This document shows positions 42,953 through 51,295 of a stretch of 64,000 nt of DNA, piece by piece. The stretch is from a virus. The position numbers and the translations under genes were made by a program. The notes under the pieces were generated by a model that saw only the letters and a list, made by a program, of their open reading frames with translations, was not told the DNA's origin and did not search any database. Every line of letters starts with the position of its first letter. Positions within the stretch are counted from its first letter, which is position 1. The stretch lies in the IMG/VR virus record IMGVR_UViG_3300014720_000021, positions 29,377 through 93,376 of that record, one strand, 5' to 3'.

Positions 42953-42983
42953 TTGATTCACCTGATATTTATGTATATATTTG
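42953..42983 (+). promoter_or_regulatory. Host-type promoter for homing-endonuclease gene
   Basis: TTG-N20-TATATTTG, 17 bases before the ATG at 43001. The gene carries its own host-readable promoter immediately after the capsid terminator, typical of an independent mobile gene. A late-like GATATTTATG lies within the spacer. Confidence 0.65.
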
Positions 42984-43000
42984 CATAAATAAATTAAAAG

Positions 43001-44722
43001 ATGGGTAAGAAAGTCATACTAAGCGATAAAGATATATCTGATATTATCAGACTATATAAAGATGATACAATTGGTGTTGAATCGTTGGCTAAGAAGTTTA
43101 ATGTTGGTAAATTAAAGATAAAGTCAGTTTTAACGGAAAATAATATACCAATTAAAAAACGTGGCGCTCAAACAACCGTTGGTAACAGTTCAGAAATTGA
43201 AAAATCACATGTTATTATGTATGAAACAAATAATGTTGATAAAAAATTAGTTGCTATATGTAAAATAACTGATACAGTTTTTGAAGATGTGAATAATCGT
43301 TCAGGGGCATTAACCAATCATATTTTATCAACATATGGTGATGTTCCAATACCAACAAATACATATCAACGAAAAAAATATGAAAGAGAGTATGGTAAAA
43401 AATGGTTTGAAGAGTATTTTGATATTAAAGAAATAGATAAACCTAAAACGAGAAAATGTAAGTTATGTGATTGGGAAACCGTAGATATTGATAATAATTC
43501 TGGTAGTTTTGAACAGCATTTGGTCAATAATCATAATATTACATTATTAGAATATCTGGAGGGTTTTCCTGAAGACATTAAATACCATTCAAAATATGAT
43601 AAACTAAAACACAGATTAAACCCCAATAATCATATTATATGTAAGGTATGTGGTAAAAAAATGGGTTATTTAACAGCGACACACTTATCTACACACAACT
43701 TGACTTTAACTGACTACAAGTTAAAATATCCTAAAAGTGACGTATTATCTAACGAATATAGGGATAATTTAAAAGAGCGTTATGATGAACATTTAAAACA
43801 TTACGAACCAACTTACTCAACTAAGCCACAGGAGGAAATTTATGAATATATTAAAAGTTTAGGTTTTAAAGTTAAAAAGAATGATAAAACACTATTAAAC
43901 GGTACCGAAATAGATATTTTAATGAAGGATAAGCTCATTGGTATCGAATACAATGGTTTATATTATCATAGAGAAGGTATGGGTAAAGATAGAAACTATC
44001 ATTTAACTAAAACTAAATTAATGGAAAGTTGTGGTTATAGTTTGATACATATATTTGAAGATGAATGGTTAAATAACAAAGATTTAATTCTTAACAAGAT
44101 TTCACACTTACTGAATGTTAATAATATGAAGTCAATAGGTGCCAGAAAATGTAATATAAAACAAATAGACGCATATATTAAATCAGATTTTTTAAATACC
44201 AATCATATTCAAGGTAATGATAACTCAAACATTTATTATGGTGCATATTATGACAATATATTAGTTGCTATTATGTCTTTTACAAATAAAAGGAGTATGA
44301 ATGGTAAATCTGATAGTTATGGTGAATATGAATTATCTAGATTTGCAACGAATATTAACTATAGGGTCGTTGGTGTCGCTGGTAAGTTATTAAAACGATT
44401 TATCAAAGATTATCAACCCAATAATATAATAAGTTTTGGTGATAGGCGATGGGTGCTTAACGGTGAAGAAAATATGTATACTAAATTAGGTTTTAAATTG
44501 ACCAAGACTTATTCACCAGATTACAAATATTATAATCCTAAAATAGCCAAAAATAAACGTTTTCATAAATTTGGTTTTGGTAAATCGTCTTTAAGAAAGA
44601 AATATCCAGAGTTGGATTTCACAAAGACTGAGAAAGAGTTGATGACTGAATTGGGTTATGATAGAATTTGGGATTGTGGTTTATTCAAATATGAACTCAT
44701 ATTAAATGGTAACCAACAATAA
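43001..44722 (+). CDS. Free-standing homing-endonuclease-like protein
   Basis: 573 residues. N-terminal helix-turn-helix (about 6-50, SLAKKFNVGKLKIKSVL); two C2H2-like modules (about 147-175, CKLCDWE...HLVNNH; about 212-232, CKVCGKK...HLSTH); a Vsr/EDxHD-type nuclease region (about 272-370) with TEIDI, LIGIEYNGLYYH, Y-H-x-x-K-T and SLIHIFEDEW; then a GNAT-like C-terminal region with YELSRFATN and SFGDRRW. This matches large phage homing endonucleases related to very-short-patch-repair nucleases. Such genes spread by cutting alleles that lack them; location beside the capsid gene is typical. Confidence 0.75.
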   Translation: MGKKVILSDKDISDIIRLYKDDTIGVESLAKKFNVGKLKIKSVLTENNIPIKKRGAQTTVGNSSEIEKSHVIMYETNNVDKKLVAICKITDTVFEDVNNRSGALTNHILSTYGDVPIPTNTYQRKKYEREYGKKWFEEYFDIKEIDKPKTRKCKLCDWETVDIDNNSGSFEQHLVNNHNITLLEYLEGFPEDIKYHSKYDKLKHRLNPNNHIICKVCGKKMGYLTATHLSTHNLTLTDYKLKYPKSDVLSNEYRDNLKERYDEHLKHYEPTYSTKPQEEIYEYIKSLGFKVKKNDKTLLNGTEIDILMKDKLIGIEYNGLYYHREGMGKDRNYHLTKTKLMESCGYSLIHIFEDEWLNNKDLILNKISHLLNVNNMKSIGARKCNIKQIDAYIKSDFLNTNHIQGNDNSNIYYGAYYDNILVAIMSFTNKRSMNGKSDSYGEYELSRFATNINYRVVGVAGKLLKRFIKDYQPNNIISFGDRRWVLNGEENMYTKLGFKLTKTYSPDYKYYNPKIAKNKRFHKFGFGKSSLRKKYPELDFTKTEKELMTELGYDRIWDCGLFKYELILNGNQQ

Positions 44723-45137
44723 CGCCAATATTTAACAGAACACCTAATACAAATTGTATTGTTCTTGATATTGGTGTCATGAATTTGGTTGTTTTGGCAA
44801 CGCTTGAGGTGCTTTGGTCCCAAAATCGTTTATGATATATTGTTGGGTCAAGGTTATTTCGTGTCATGTACATAAAACCATTGTGTATGAATGAGAAAGT
44901 TAGCGCACAACCAATTACACTTATAAGTGTTAGCCACCAACTCATACCAGTGAAAAATAGTAATAAACCACCCATTAGTAGGACAATAGCTCTTTGTATT
45001 GCGAATATTATATGTTCTTCAACGTCTGGAAACCAATCATAGAATCTGGAACCGATTTTAACATGCCAATATATTGCTTCTCTCCAACCTTCAAAAGCTG
45101 AATAAGCGATAAAGAATGTTAATAGTATTAAATTCAT
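44697..45137 (-). CDS. Multi-pass membrane protein
   Basis: 146 residues with three to four hydrophobic helices (about 1-14, 45-62, 65-85, 122-142). Contains a YWHVKIGSRFYDWFPDVEEH loop. It overlaps the convergent nuclease gene by 26 bases and is one base from the next membrane gene upstream. No family recognised; possibly a holin or envelope modifier, unsupported. Confidence 0.6.
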   Translation of the reverse strand: MNLILLTFFIAYSAFEGWREAIYWHVKIGSRFYDWFPDVEEHIIFAIQRAIVLLMGGLLLFFTGMSWWLTLISVIGCALTFSFIHNGFMYMTRNNLDPTIYHKRFWDQSTSSVAKTTKFMTPISRTIQFVLGVLLNIGVIVGYHLI

Positions 45138-45473
45138 TTAATGAATTTTTAATTGCCATTTTCTGATGAATTTGACAATTTTATTAAGTGTTGTGTTCTT
45201 CGGGTCTTCACCAACAATCATTATAAATGGGTTAAGTATTAAACCATTTGCGATATACCATAAACCAGCGATGATTGGGTAAGCTGCAATTGCGATACTT
45301 AACCAATATAAGACCTCATTAGCTGTGTAGCTAATTGACGGTAATTGTGATGTCATGAATAACGAACCAGCAATAACTGAAAGAGTCATTATTCTACCAA
45401 CTCTGGTAAACATCCATTTAATTGGTCTTGGTGTTTTATCAAAAAACGCTTTTATTTTATCCCAATTTTTCAT
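45138..45473 (-). CDS. Membrane protein
   Basis: 111 residues with two clear helices (about 29-45 and 58-85) and basic ends. First gene after the late-type promoter at 45487; directly abuts the next membrane gene, so the two may form a complex. Confidence 0.6.
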   Translation of the reverse strand: MKNWDKIKAFFDKTPRPIKWMFTRVGRIMTLSVIAGSLFMTSQLPSISYTANEVLYWLSIAIAAYPIIAGLWYIANGLILNPFIMIVGEDPKNTTLNKIVKFIRKWQLKIH

Positions 45474-45486
45474 AATTATGTTTTAT

Positions 45487-45495
45487 TATAAATAT
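45487..45495 (-). promoter_or_regulatory. Late-type promoter motif (ATATTTATA)
   Basis: Minus-strand GATATTTATAATAAAAC, 13 bases before the ATG at 45473. Confidence 0.55.
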
Positions 45496-45513
45496 CAGGT
45501 AAAAGGTTTAAAA

Positions 45514-45921
45514 TTAGATTATATAATATATCTGTTTACCATTTGAATGCTCATAATAGATTTCATTACCATTAATATCGTATTTATGTTTAGCCCAATA
45601 TCCATTTGAATGCTCAAAATAGATTAAGTTACCATTAGTATCATAATCACGTTTATCCCAATATCCTTTTGAATCCTCATAATAGATTACATTACTATCG
45701 GAATCATAATCACGTTTTTCCCAAAATCCATTTGAATACTCACAATAGATTCTGTTACCATTAATATCGTATTCACGTTTTTCCCAATATCCATCTGAAG
45801 TCTCAAAATAGATTTCATTACCATTGGTATCATATTCACGTTTATACCAAAATCCAGTTGAAGTCTCACAATAGATTTCATTACCATTGGTATCAAATTC
45901 TTGTTTTATAATTTCACTCAT
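45514..45921 (-). CDS. YD-repeat-like protein of six 20-residue repeats
   Basis: 135 residues built almost wholly from about six copies of a 20-residue unit, YDxNGNxIYxExSxGxWxKRx. This is reminiscent of RHS/YD repeats, which form beta strands wrapping in a sheet or cage. There is no signal peptide and no toxin domain. Overlaps the next gene upstream by four bases. The repeat purity suggests recent expansion; proteins of this kind are also seen as free-standing binding proteins, so the partner is unknown. Confidence 0.65.
   Translation of the reverse strand: MSEIIKQEFDTNGNEIYCETSTGFWYKREYDTNGNEIYFETSDGYWEKREYDINGNRIYCEYSNGFWEKRDYDSDSNVIYYEDSKGYWDKRDYDTNGNLIYFEHSNGYWAKHKYDINGNEIYYEHSNGKQIYYII
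45537..45905 (-). repeat. Six imperfect 60-bp tandem repeats in coding sequence
   Basis: The 60-base unit (20 codons) can be followed on the + strand by the phrase ATAGATT(T/A)... recurring every 60 bases (cartooned by TAGATT at about 45558, 45618, 45678, 45738, 45798, 45858). Copies differ at many third positions, so selection has kept the protein repeat. Confidence 0.8.
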
Positions 45922-46433
45922 AGTATTACATAAAGTTCTTTGTTAAATAATAAATCATTAACATAAAAAGGTTCAGTCAAGTCATATTCAATGTATTTTG
46001 AGTGTTTAAATCTATGTGCAATTAAATTAGCTTTACGAGTAACCTCCAATTTATCCTCTTTGTATTCGTTAGATATTACGATGATTTCGTTATTATCATC
46101 AACATATTCAAACGTTATGGTTTTTCTACAGAACGTGGTAGTTATATCACATTCAATTGGTAACCCACGACTATCATATATTATAGTTATTGATATGTCA
46201 GACAATATAATATTAATAATATTATCTGAATATCTAATGTTAATCCAACCATTATCTACTGAAATGACTCTATTTTCATCATCGGTTATAACCTTATGAG
46301 AAAGGCTTATTTGTAATTTAATGCTTGATAACGAAAATAAATTAATATTTTTGGCTATTAGGTATAGTGAATTTGGTATCAAATTACCACATATATTCGT
46401 GGTATACATCGAAGTCAATGTATCATTAATCAT
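45918..46433 (-). CDS. Hypothetical 171-aa beta-rich protein
   Basis: Almost all beta by pattern, Ile/Asn/Thr-rich with few charges (DNIINIILSDISITIIYDSRG). Overlaps the repeat protein by four bases and the gene upstream by one, so cotranscribed. Not recognised. Confidence 0.5.
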   Translation of the reverse strand: MINDTLTSMYTTNICGNLIPNSLYLIAKNINLFSLSSIKLQISLSHKVITDDENRVISVDNGWINIRYSDNIINIILSDISITIIYDSRGLPIECDITTTFCRKTITFEYVDDNNEIIVISNEYKEDKLEVTRKANLIAHRFKHSKYIEYDLTEPFYVNDLLFNKELYVIL

Positions 46434-46621
46434 TAATCGGTAGTGATTTTAGTTAATTTAACCTTCAATAGCTCTCTAGCTTCTGTTCTCGTTTTACCCA
46501 AAGCAAAGTCACCTTTATCTGAATCATTATTAAAATAGTGCCCAACAGATTCTACAGTCATAGCACACCAAAGTTTTGAGTATGTGTTGTAGTGGTATAG
46601 AAAATTGTAATCTTCTTTCAT
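46433..46621 (-). CDS. Hypothetical 62-aa protein
   Basis: First gene of the 46621-45514 operon, behind the host-type promoter at 46653-46682. Mixed composition (YNFLYHYNTYSKLWCAMTVE), no domain recognised. Confidence 0.5.
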   Translation of the reverse strand: MKEDYNFLYHYNTYSKLWCAMTVESVGHYFNNDSDKGDFALGKTRTEARELLKVKLTKITTD

Positions 46622-46652
46622 AATATGAATTTTAGTTAATAATTGTGAACCA

Positions 46653-46682
46653 CAAATATATAAAAAAATGGTGAGATTACAA
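46653..46682 (-). promoter_or_regulatory. Host-type promoter overlapping a terminator
   Basis: Minus-strand TTG-N19-TATATTTG; the TTG is the loop region of the terminator hairpin of the upstream gene, so termination and re-initiation share the same bases. Confidence 0.55.
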
Positions 46683-46692
46683 ATCTCACCAT
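46662..46692 (-). terminator. Rho-independent terminator after zinc-ribbon gene
   Basis: Perfect 11-bp stem ATGGTGAGATT / AATCTCACCAT with a three-base loop, followed on the minus strand by a T run; eight bases past the stop of the gene at 46700. Confidence 0.8.
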
Positions 46693-46699
46693 CGATTAA

Positions 46700-47479
46700 T
46701 CACATTTTGGTTCCACAACTTGGGCAGAATTTAAAGTTTGGTTTAACTTTTTTCCCACATTCGTGGCAATAAGTCCTAGTTTTTAATTCAAAAACTGTTG
46801 TTGGTTTCGTTGATTCTGGCATGACTTTGAATTCAATATTCAAGAATGGGTAGGTATTGAATTCTTTATCAACAGTTTCAAATTGTTGTTCAGAGGTTGA
46901 ACCCATCTCAACTCTACCAGTTTCCATCGATTTTGATGCCTTAACTGGTTCAGGATTTATCGCTGCGGAATAAAATATTGTTTCTGATTGTGAATTATAG
47001 ATTGTGTAATCAGTATTTGGTGTGCCATATATTGGTTGATTCCATTCATTATATATTCGATATGTGGATATTGGTTTTACCCAAGTTATGTTAATTGGTA
47101 TAAATTCATGATAGAATGATACTTTAATATTACCATTATTAGCAATAGCTTTCTTAACCTCTTCAGTGTTATTAACATCATAGGTTTCAAATTTAAACTT
47201 TTTTGCTATATCAATATATCTATCAAGAAAGACTCTTTGACCTGGATTTAATATCAAACCACTTTGACTTATCAACTTACCGTTAATTTCAATTTTAGCC
47301 AATATAGGTTCTGTTTTTGGATTAAACAATTCAATTTGAAACTCAGTACCGTCTTTAAGGTAATAAGTTGGTTGTTTTGAGTTTTGATTATAGACTTTAA
47401 GTCTGTTTTTGTTGATGGCCAGATTAGCCGTTGGTTCTGGGAATGGAGAATTCCCATTAGTGAAAATAGATTGTTTCAT
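46700..47479 (-). CDS. Zinc-ribbon protein
   Basis: 259 residues. The C-terminus is a zinc ribbon of the bacterial zinc-ribbon domain kind (YCHECGKKVKPNFKFCPSCG). The preceding 230 residues are beta-rich with an N-terminal IFTNGNSPFPEP leader and repeated strand-turn units (WVKPISTYRIYNEWNQPIYG). Such ribbons attach to many proteins as docking or stabilising elements. No DNA-binding or enzyme motif seen. Own terminator; upstream 140-base gap (47480-47621) has no clear promoter, only an ATTACCTTTAAGGTAAT inverted repeat at about 47533-47549. Confidence 0.6.
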   Translation of the reverse strand: MKQSIFTNGNSPFPEPTANLAINKNRLKVYNQNSKQPTYYLKDGTEFQIELFNPKTEPILAKIEINGKLISQSGLILNPGQRVFLDRYIDIAKKFKFETYDVNNTEEVKKAIANNGNIKVSFYHEFIPINITWVKPISTYRIYNEWNQPIYGTPNTDYTIYNSQSETIFYSAAINPEPVKASKSMETGRVEMGSTSEQQFETVDKEFNTYPFLNIEFKVMPESTKPTTVFELKTRTYCHECGKKVKPNFKFCPSCGTKM

Positions 47480-47621
47480 ACTAATTAAATTTATAATAAT
47501 TATTATTTTTCATTACTATTCCAACTTAATCATTACCTTTAAGGTAATTCAAACGCCCACAACTGACGCAAAGCTGAAATAACTTTAACTATTATTAAAT
47601 ATAATCAATTACGTTTTTTTG

Positions 47622-47912
47622 TCAAGAGAAATCTAAATTACCATTACAAATTGTAACGGTTGAACAACGATATTCGTTATCTATTCCGCTTAAATAATAT
47701 ATATCGCCACTGTAACATTCATTATTATAATGGTATGGTTTGAAACCTGTGAATTTGGTATCAAAATCAATATATTTGCCCAATAATTGACTAAGTGTAT
47801 CAGTAGCGTCTGAACAATTTTCGAATAATAAATTATCCAAATTATTATTTATTAGTTTTTCAATTTCCCTTCCTCTTTCAGTTGTAATCATGTCATAACG
47901 TTTTAATTTCAT
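47622..47912 (-). CDS. Hypothetical 96-aa protein
   Basis: Mixed alpha/beta, with three cysteines (FENCSDATD, NECYSG, STVTICNG). Overlaps the GNAT-like gene upstream by 20 bases. Not recognised. Confidence 0.5.
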   Translation of the reverse strand: MKLKRYDMITTERGREIEKLINNNLDNLLFENCSDATDTLSQLLGKYIDFDTKFTGFKPYHYNNECYSGDIYYLSGIDNEYRCSTVTICNGNLDFS

Positions 47913-48576
47913 CTAGCAATTCAAAAACCCATTCTGGTGGTTCTTCATTTGGATTATTTTTATTCATTGGAGAATCTTTGACCCACTCAGCCACATCACC
48001 AAGAATATTAAAGTCATACTTATCATAGTAACCATTATTTGTTATTATGTCAAGCCATTTATTCCAAGTTGGTTTATAACCCATATTGACCAAATCAATA
48101 ATAAACCCTTTAATAATTGGGTCATTAATATTTTCCAGTTCCGATTTGTCAATGTGTTTTGATTGTGATTTTTTATAATCTGAATAATTAAAATTGAATA
48201 GTTTATCCAATTCTTGTCTCATTTTTGCGCCTGATTGTGTTAAAGATGTTCGTTCAAGATTTTCATAACCGTATTTCTTTGCCAAATAAATCATTAATAT
48301 TTTCCCATAACCTTTACCACCTTCAAGTGCTTCAATCAGTGATATTGTAATTTCGTCATTATAGTCAACATAATCAACCTTAGCCAATGGTTTATTGGTT
48401 TCTTTATCATACATTATTGCCGTATAATTATCTTGGCCATCGATATGTCCAGTATGTTCATCAGTGAATTTATAGTCATTTAGTATTGCAAAAGGTTTAC
48501 CTTTCTTAACTTTTGACCAATCCTCTTGATATAGTTTATGGAGTTCTTCGTTTAATATTTTTCTTACTCTACTCAT
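47893..48576 (-). CDS. GNAT-like acetyltransferase-type protein
   Basis: 227 residues. Residues about 70-130 have the GNAT core: strand TNKPLAKVDYVDYNDEITI, then EALEGGKGYGKILMIYLAKK, where GGKGYGK is the acetyl-CoA-binding loop, and LTQSGAKM after it. The N-terminal leader (RVRKILNEELHKLYQED) resembles the packaged-protein leaders elsewhere in the window. The C-terminal 90 residues are unrelated. Substrate unknown. It directly follows a virion gene (one-base overlap), so it may be made late. Confidence 0.5.
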   Translation of the reverse strand: MSRVRKILNEELHKLYQEDWSKVKKGKPFAILNDYKFTDEHTGHIDGQDNYTAIMYDKETNKPLAKVDYVDYNDEITISLIEALEGGKGYGKILMIYLAKKYGYENLERTSLTQSGAKMRQELDKLFNFNYSDYKKSQSKHIDKSELENINDPIIKGFIIDLVNMGYKPTWNKWLDIITNNGYYDKYDFNILGDVAEWVKDSPMNKNNPNEEPPEWVFELLDEIKTL

Positions 48577-49994
48577 TACTGACCATATCTTAATTCTGAT
48601 TGACTTACAATGTCAAAAAATAACACCTCATTTAAAGTAGTAACCTCTAAATTACTTGTTACCTTTATATCGACATAGTATGTATTAGGTATCATACTGG
48701 CAGTATCTAATAAAAAGTAATTATGGTTATTAGCCAATTCAATTGGTTGATAGTCAATTATTGTCAGGTCATTTCTACCTTCTTTAACATATACTCTATA
48801 TTCAGCGCTGTCAATTCTTTGTTCTTGATTAACGGTGTATGGTATTTTAGTTTTAAGTATTACTTTTCTAATATCACCACGTTTGATTCTTTCACCTCTT
48901 TGTATTCCAGATGCCACGACACCTACTTTCTTTGGTAATGAATCGTTATCACCAATGTTGTACCAACCCATTGAGTCTTTCAATGCAAAATCTAATGTGA
49001 CGTTAGGTCTATTGATACCATTTATTGTTATACCAGACCATACATCGGTAAACATGAAATCTTCAGTATAATCATTTGTCGTTGGTACGTTTATGTCAAT
49101 TTTATAAACGCCCTTTGTTACATGTGTAACGTCACTTGGTGTATATGCTGAGAATACGTCACCATTATAATCATAAACGGTTACCGCTGGTATTGAATCC
49201 AAGTTTGTTGGCGTACCACCCAAATTAACATATAGATATAACTCATTGTCTTTATCTAGATAGAAATCGTGTCTATCATCATTTATATGGTCAGCATACG
49301 TTGTTTCAACAAATGGTTCATAAATACTTTGTGTGTGTCTGGTAAAGAAACCGACATATTGATATTCAACAGTACGTAAATTTTCATACTCTTGTTGATA
49401 CGCTAATACTAGACCATTATTTGTATTACCAGTTAATAGACCATTAACATAATCGGTAATATCCATTTCAAGGTTTTCATTACCTAATTCAAAATGTTGT
49501 GAAGCTATTGTGATGCCACTGGTAGCTCCAGTTACAACACCTGATTCTGTCCACGCTGATAGTGTTGTTGCTTGAAACCAGTTGGATGGGCTTGCAGCCA
49601 ATGCTGATTGACCCAATACGTAAGTACAATTAGCATAATCATAGCCAACACCTTCATCCCAATATTGGTTTATTGGAAATAATATTAAATCAAATGAAGA
49701 TGAACGCTTTTTACCATCACACGTATCCTTGCCCAATAATTCTTTATCTAATGACCCAGTATTGGTCATTTTAAGCGTATGTGTCATCTTAGTTATATCT
49801 GGATAGGTTCCACCAGTATAAAACGATTTAAGGCGCTCTACGTCAAAATAAAACAGGTATCTGCTATATGTTTGCGTCAATGTACTACCAGTTCCACCAC
49901 CATAATATAATTCGGTTACTGGGTTTCTGGATGTATTGGTGTATTCATCCAGTATTATTGTATTGTCTTTGTCAAAGAAAGTTCTAATTACCAT
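48576..49994 (-). CDS. Virion structural protein (tail/fibre-type)
   Basis: 472 residues. Beta-rich, Thr/Asn/Tyr-rich and low in Lys, with repeated immunoglobulin-like strand patterns (VTHVTKGVYKIDINVPTTND; YRVYVKEGRND; NTYYVDIKV) and a first third like an adhesin or carbohydrate-binding sandwich (SRYLFYFDVERLKSFY). It is under a late-type promoter, beside likely baseplate genes. A peripheral tail or baseplate protein is the likeliest identity. Confidence 0.6.
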   Translation of the reverse strand: MVIRTFFDKDNTIILDEYTNTSRNPVTELYYGGGTGSTLTQTYSRYLFYFDVERLKSFYTGGTYPDITKMTHTLKMTNTGSLDKELLGKDTCDGKKRSSSFDLILFPINQYWDEGVGYDYANCTYVLGQSALAASPSNWFQATTLSAWTESGVVTGATSGITIASQHFELGNENLEMDITDYVNGLLTGNTNNGLVLAYQQEYENLRTVEYQYVGFFTRHTQSIYEPFVETTYADHINDDRHDFYLDKDNELYLYVNLGGTPTNLDSIPAVTVYDYNGDVFSAYTPSDVTHVTKGVYKIDINVPTTNDYTEDFMFTDVWSGITINGINRPNVTLDFALKDSMGWYNIGDNDSLPKKVGVVASGIQRGERIKRGDIRKVILKTKIPYTVNQEQRIDSAEYRVYVKEGRNDLTIIDYQPIELANNHNYFLLDTASMIPNTYYVDIKVTSNLEVTTLNEVLFFDIVSQSELRYGQ

Positions 49995-50009
49995 TTTTTT
50001 ATCTTTACA

Positions 50010-50018
50010 TATAAATAT
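50010..50018 (-). promoter_or_regulatory. Late-type promoter motif (ATATTTATA)
   Basis: Minus-strand TTATATTTATATGTAAAG, 15 bases before the ATG at 49994; spacing typical of this motif. Confidence 0.6.
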
Positions 50019-50031
50019 AAAACAAACGTAA

Positions 50032-51117
50032 TTAGTTCACCTTTATATTCTTTGATAGCATAGTTTCTACAGGGTATTCCAAATATTCTTTAAGATAATT
50101 TTCACCATCAACAGCTGATGGCTTAAGACCTGGGAATCGATGAACGTGATTCATAAACGCCAACTCCAATTTTTTAAGATAATCCAATAACGTATCACCA
50201 AAAACAACTGGATGAGCATTTTCGATTATATTCAATAATTCTTCATCTGAAATATAGTTTTCGTTATTACCTAATATATAATCTCTATCAGTATCTGAAT
50301 GACCTAAGATATTGATTTTATCAGAAACAATATTAATGACGCTACCATTTTTAGTATTATTACCTCCACTACCATCGGTTGCTGTTGGTTTTGTTGGTGA
50401 AAACTCTTGTCCTGATAAATTAAAGTTATAACCACCTTGACTGAACCCGTTTGAGCCACCTGTTTGGTTAGAGTTTTGTTTTTTAGCTATTGGGGCATCG
50501 AATCTGATTTGAATATATGATGGGTTTTTTGAATTGAAAACGAGATTGTTATTTAATTCATGTTGTCCAGCACGTATGAGTGTTTCATTCACCTTTAAAA
50601 TTATATCAGCATTGTCTCTACCTTGTAGTGCTATATCCTCTCTTTTTGGAAATACACCAATGGCTGATTTAAGTGTATCGATATCTAAATTTGGACTTAC
50701 TGGTGATATTGCTAAACTGGCTAAAGCTGTTTTATCGACAGTATCTTTGAATAAATTTGCTGGGCTTGAGATTATTGGTCCAAAATATAATCTATCTGAG
50801 TATCTATTTGCTGGGTCTAATAAAATGATAAAGACCATTTCACCAACTTTTGGTACTATATTAACATGTTTTGGTAATAATGGGTAACAATTGGGTAATT
50901 GTGAATTAGCTAGGTCTTTATCAAAGACGTTTGAGTCAATCCGACATCTTATTAGGTTTGGGTCAGCATTGAATTGTTCATCTGATTTTTTTTGAGCTTC
51001 GTTGGTGGTATCAATAGCAACTTTACCAACAATAGTTACAACACCGATTTGTATTGTTGCACTTTGCAGGTTATAGTTGAAAGCATTACCTATTCCAGTT
51101 GAAAACTTAGTGCTCAT
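50032..51117 (-). CDS. Candidate baseplate hub/spike protein with OB-fold-like domain
   Basis: 361 residues. An N-terminal half with CRIDSNVFDKDL, NCYPLLPKHVNIVPKVGEMV and RLYFGPIIS has the strand order and the position of a small beta-barrel (OB fold) as in T4 gp5/VgrG-type hub proteins. The middle is Asn/Gly-rich, and the C-terminus (HVHRFPGLKPS) resembles a histidine-containing spike tip segment. No lysozyme domain is present. The assignment is by pattern and location, not by recognised homology. Confidence 0.45.
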   Translation of the reverse strand: MSTKFSTGIGNAFNYNLQSATIQIGVVTIVGKVAIDTTNEAQKKSDEQFNADPNLIRCRIDSNVFDKDLANSQLPNCYPLLPKHVNIVPKVGEMVFIILLDPANRYSDRLYFGPIISSPANLFKDTVDKTALASLAISPVSPNLDIDTLKSAIGVFPKREDIALQGRDNADIILKVNETLIRAGQHELNNNLVFNSKNPSYIQIRFDAPIAKKQNSNQTGGSNGFSQGGYNFNLSGQEFSPTKPTATDGSGGNNTKNGSVINIVSDKINILGHSDTDRDYILGNNENYISDEELLNIIENAHPVVFGDTLLDYLKKLELAFMNHVHRFPGLKPSAVDGENYLKEYLEYPVETMLSKNIKVN

Positions 51118-51283
51118 TATTACGTTCTTTTAATATTCTATTGATTTTAGCAAATTCTTTTTCTAAGTCAATTAGTTTGTCATAATCTTTTAATATTTTA
51201 CTTTTCAACGACTCATGTTCATTGTAAAGTTCTTTTGCTTTAACAACTAAATCATTATTTGATTTGAATTCCAATTTTTCCAT
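51107..51283 (-). CDS. Short coiled-coil protein (58 aa)
   Basis: ATG at 51283, overlapping the hub-like gene by 11 bases. Continuous charged helix with heptad leucine/isoleucine spacing (KAKELYNEHESLKSKILK, LIDLEKEFAKINRILK). Likely an assembly or chaperone-type small protein of the tail operon; inference only. Confidence 0.5.
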   Translation of the reverse strand: MEKLEFKSNNDLVVKAKELYNEHESLKSKILKDYDKLIDLEKEFAKINRILKERNNEH

Positions 51284-51295
51284 AACTCAGTTAAT

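Noticed and set aside
45514-45921. Contact-dependent (RHS) toxin gene
   Set aside because: Only the repeat part is present; no toxin tip, immunity gene or secretion signal.
47773-47790. TATATTTG on the plus strand at about 47780
   Set aside because: No TTG at the right spacing, and no plus-strand gene follows.
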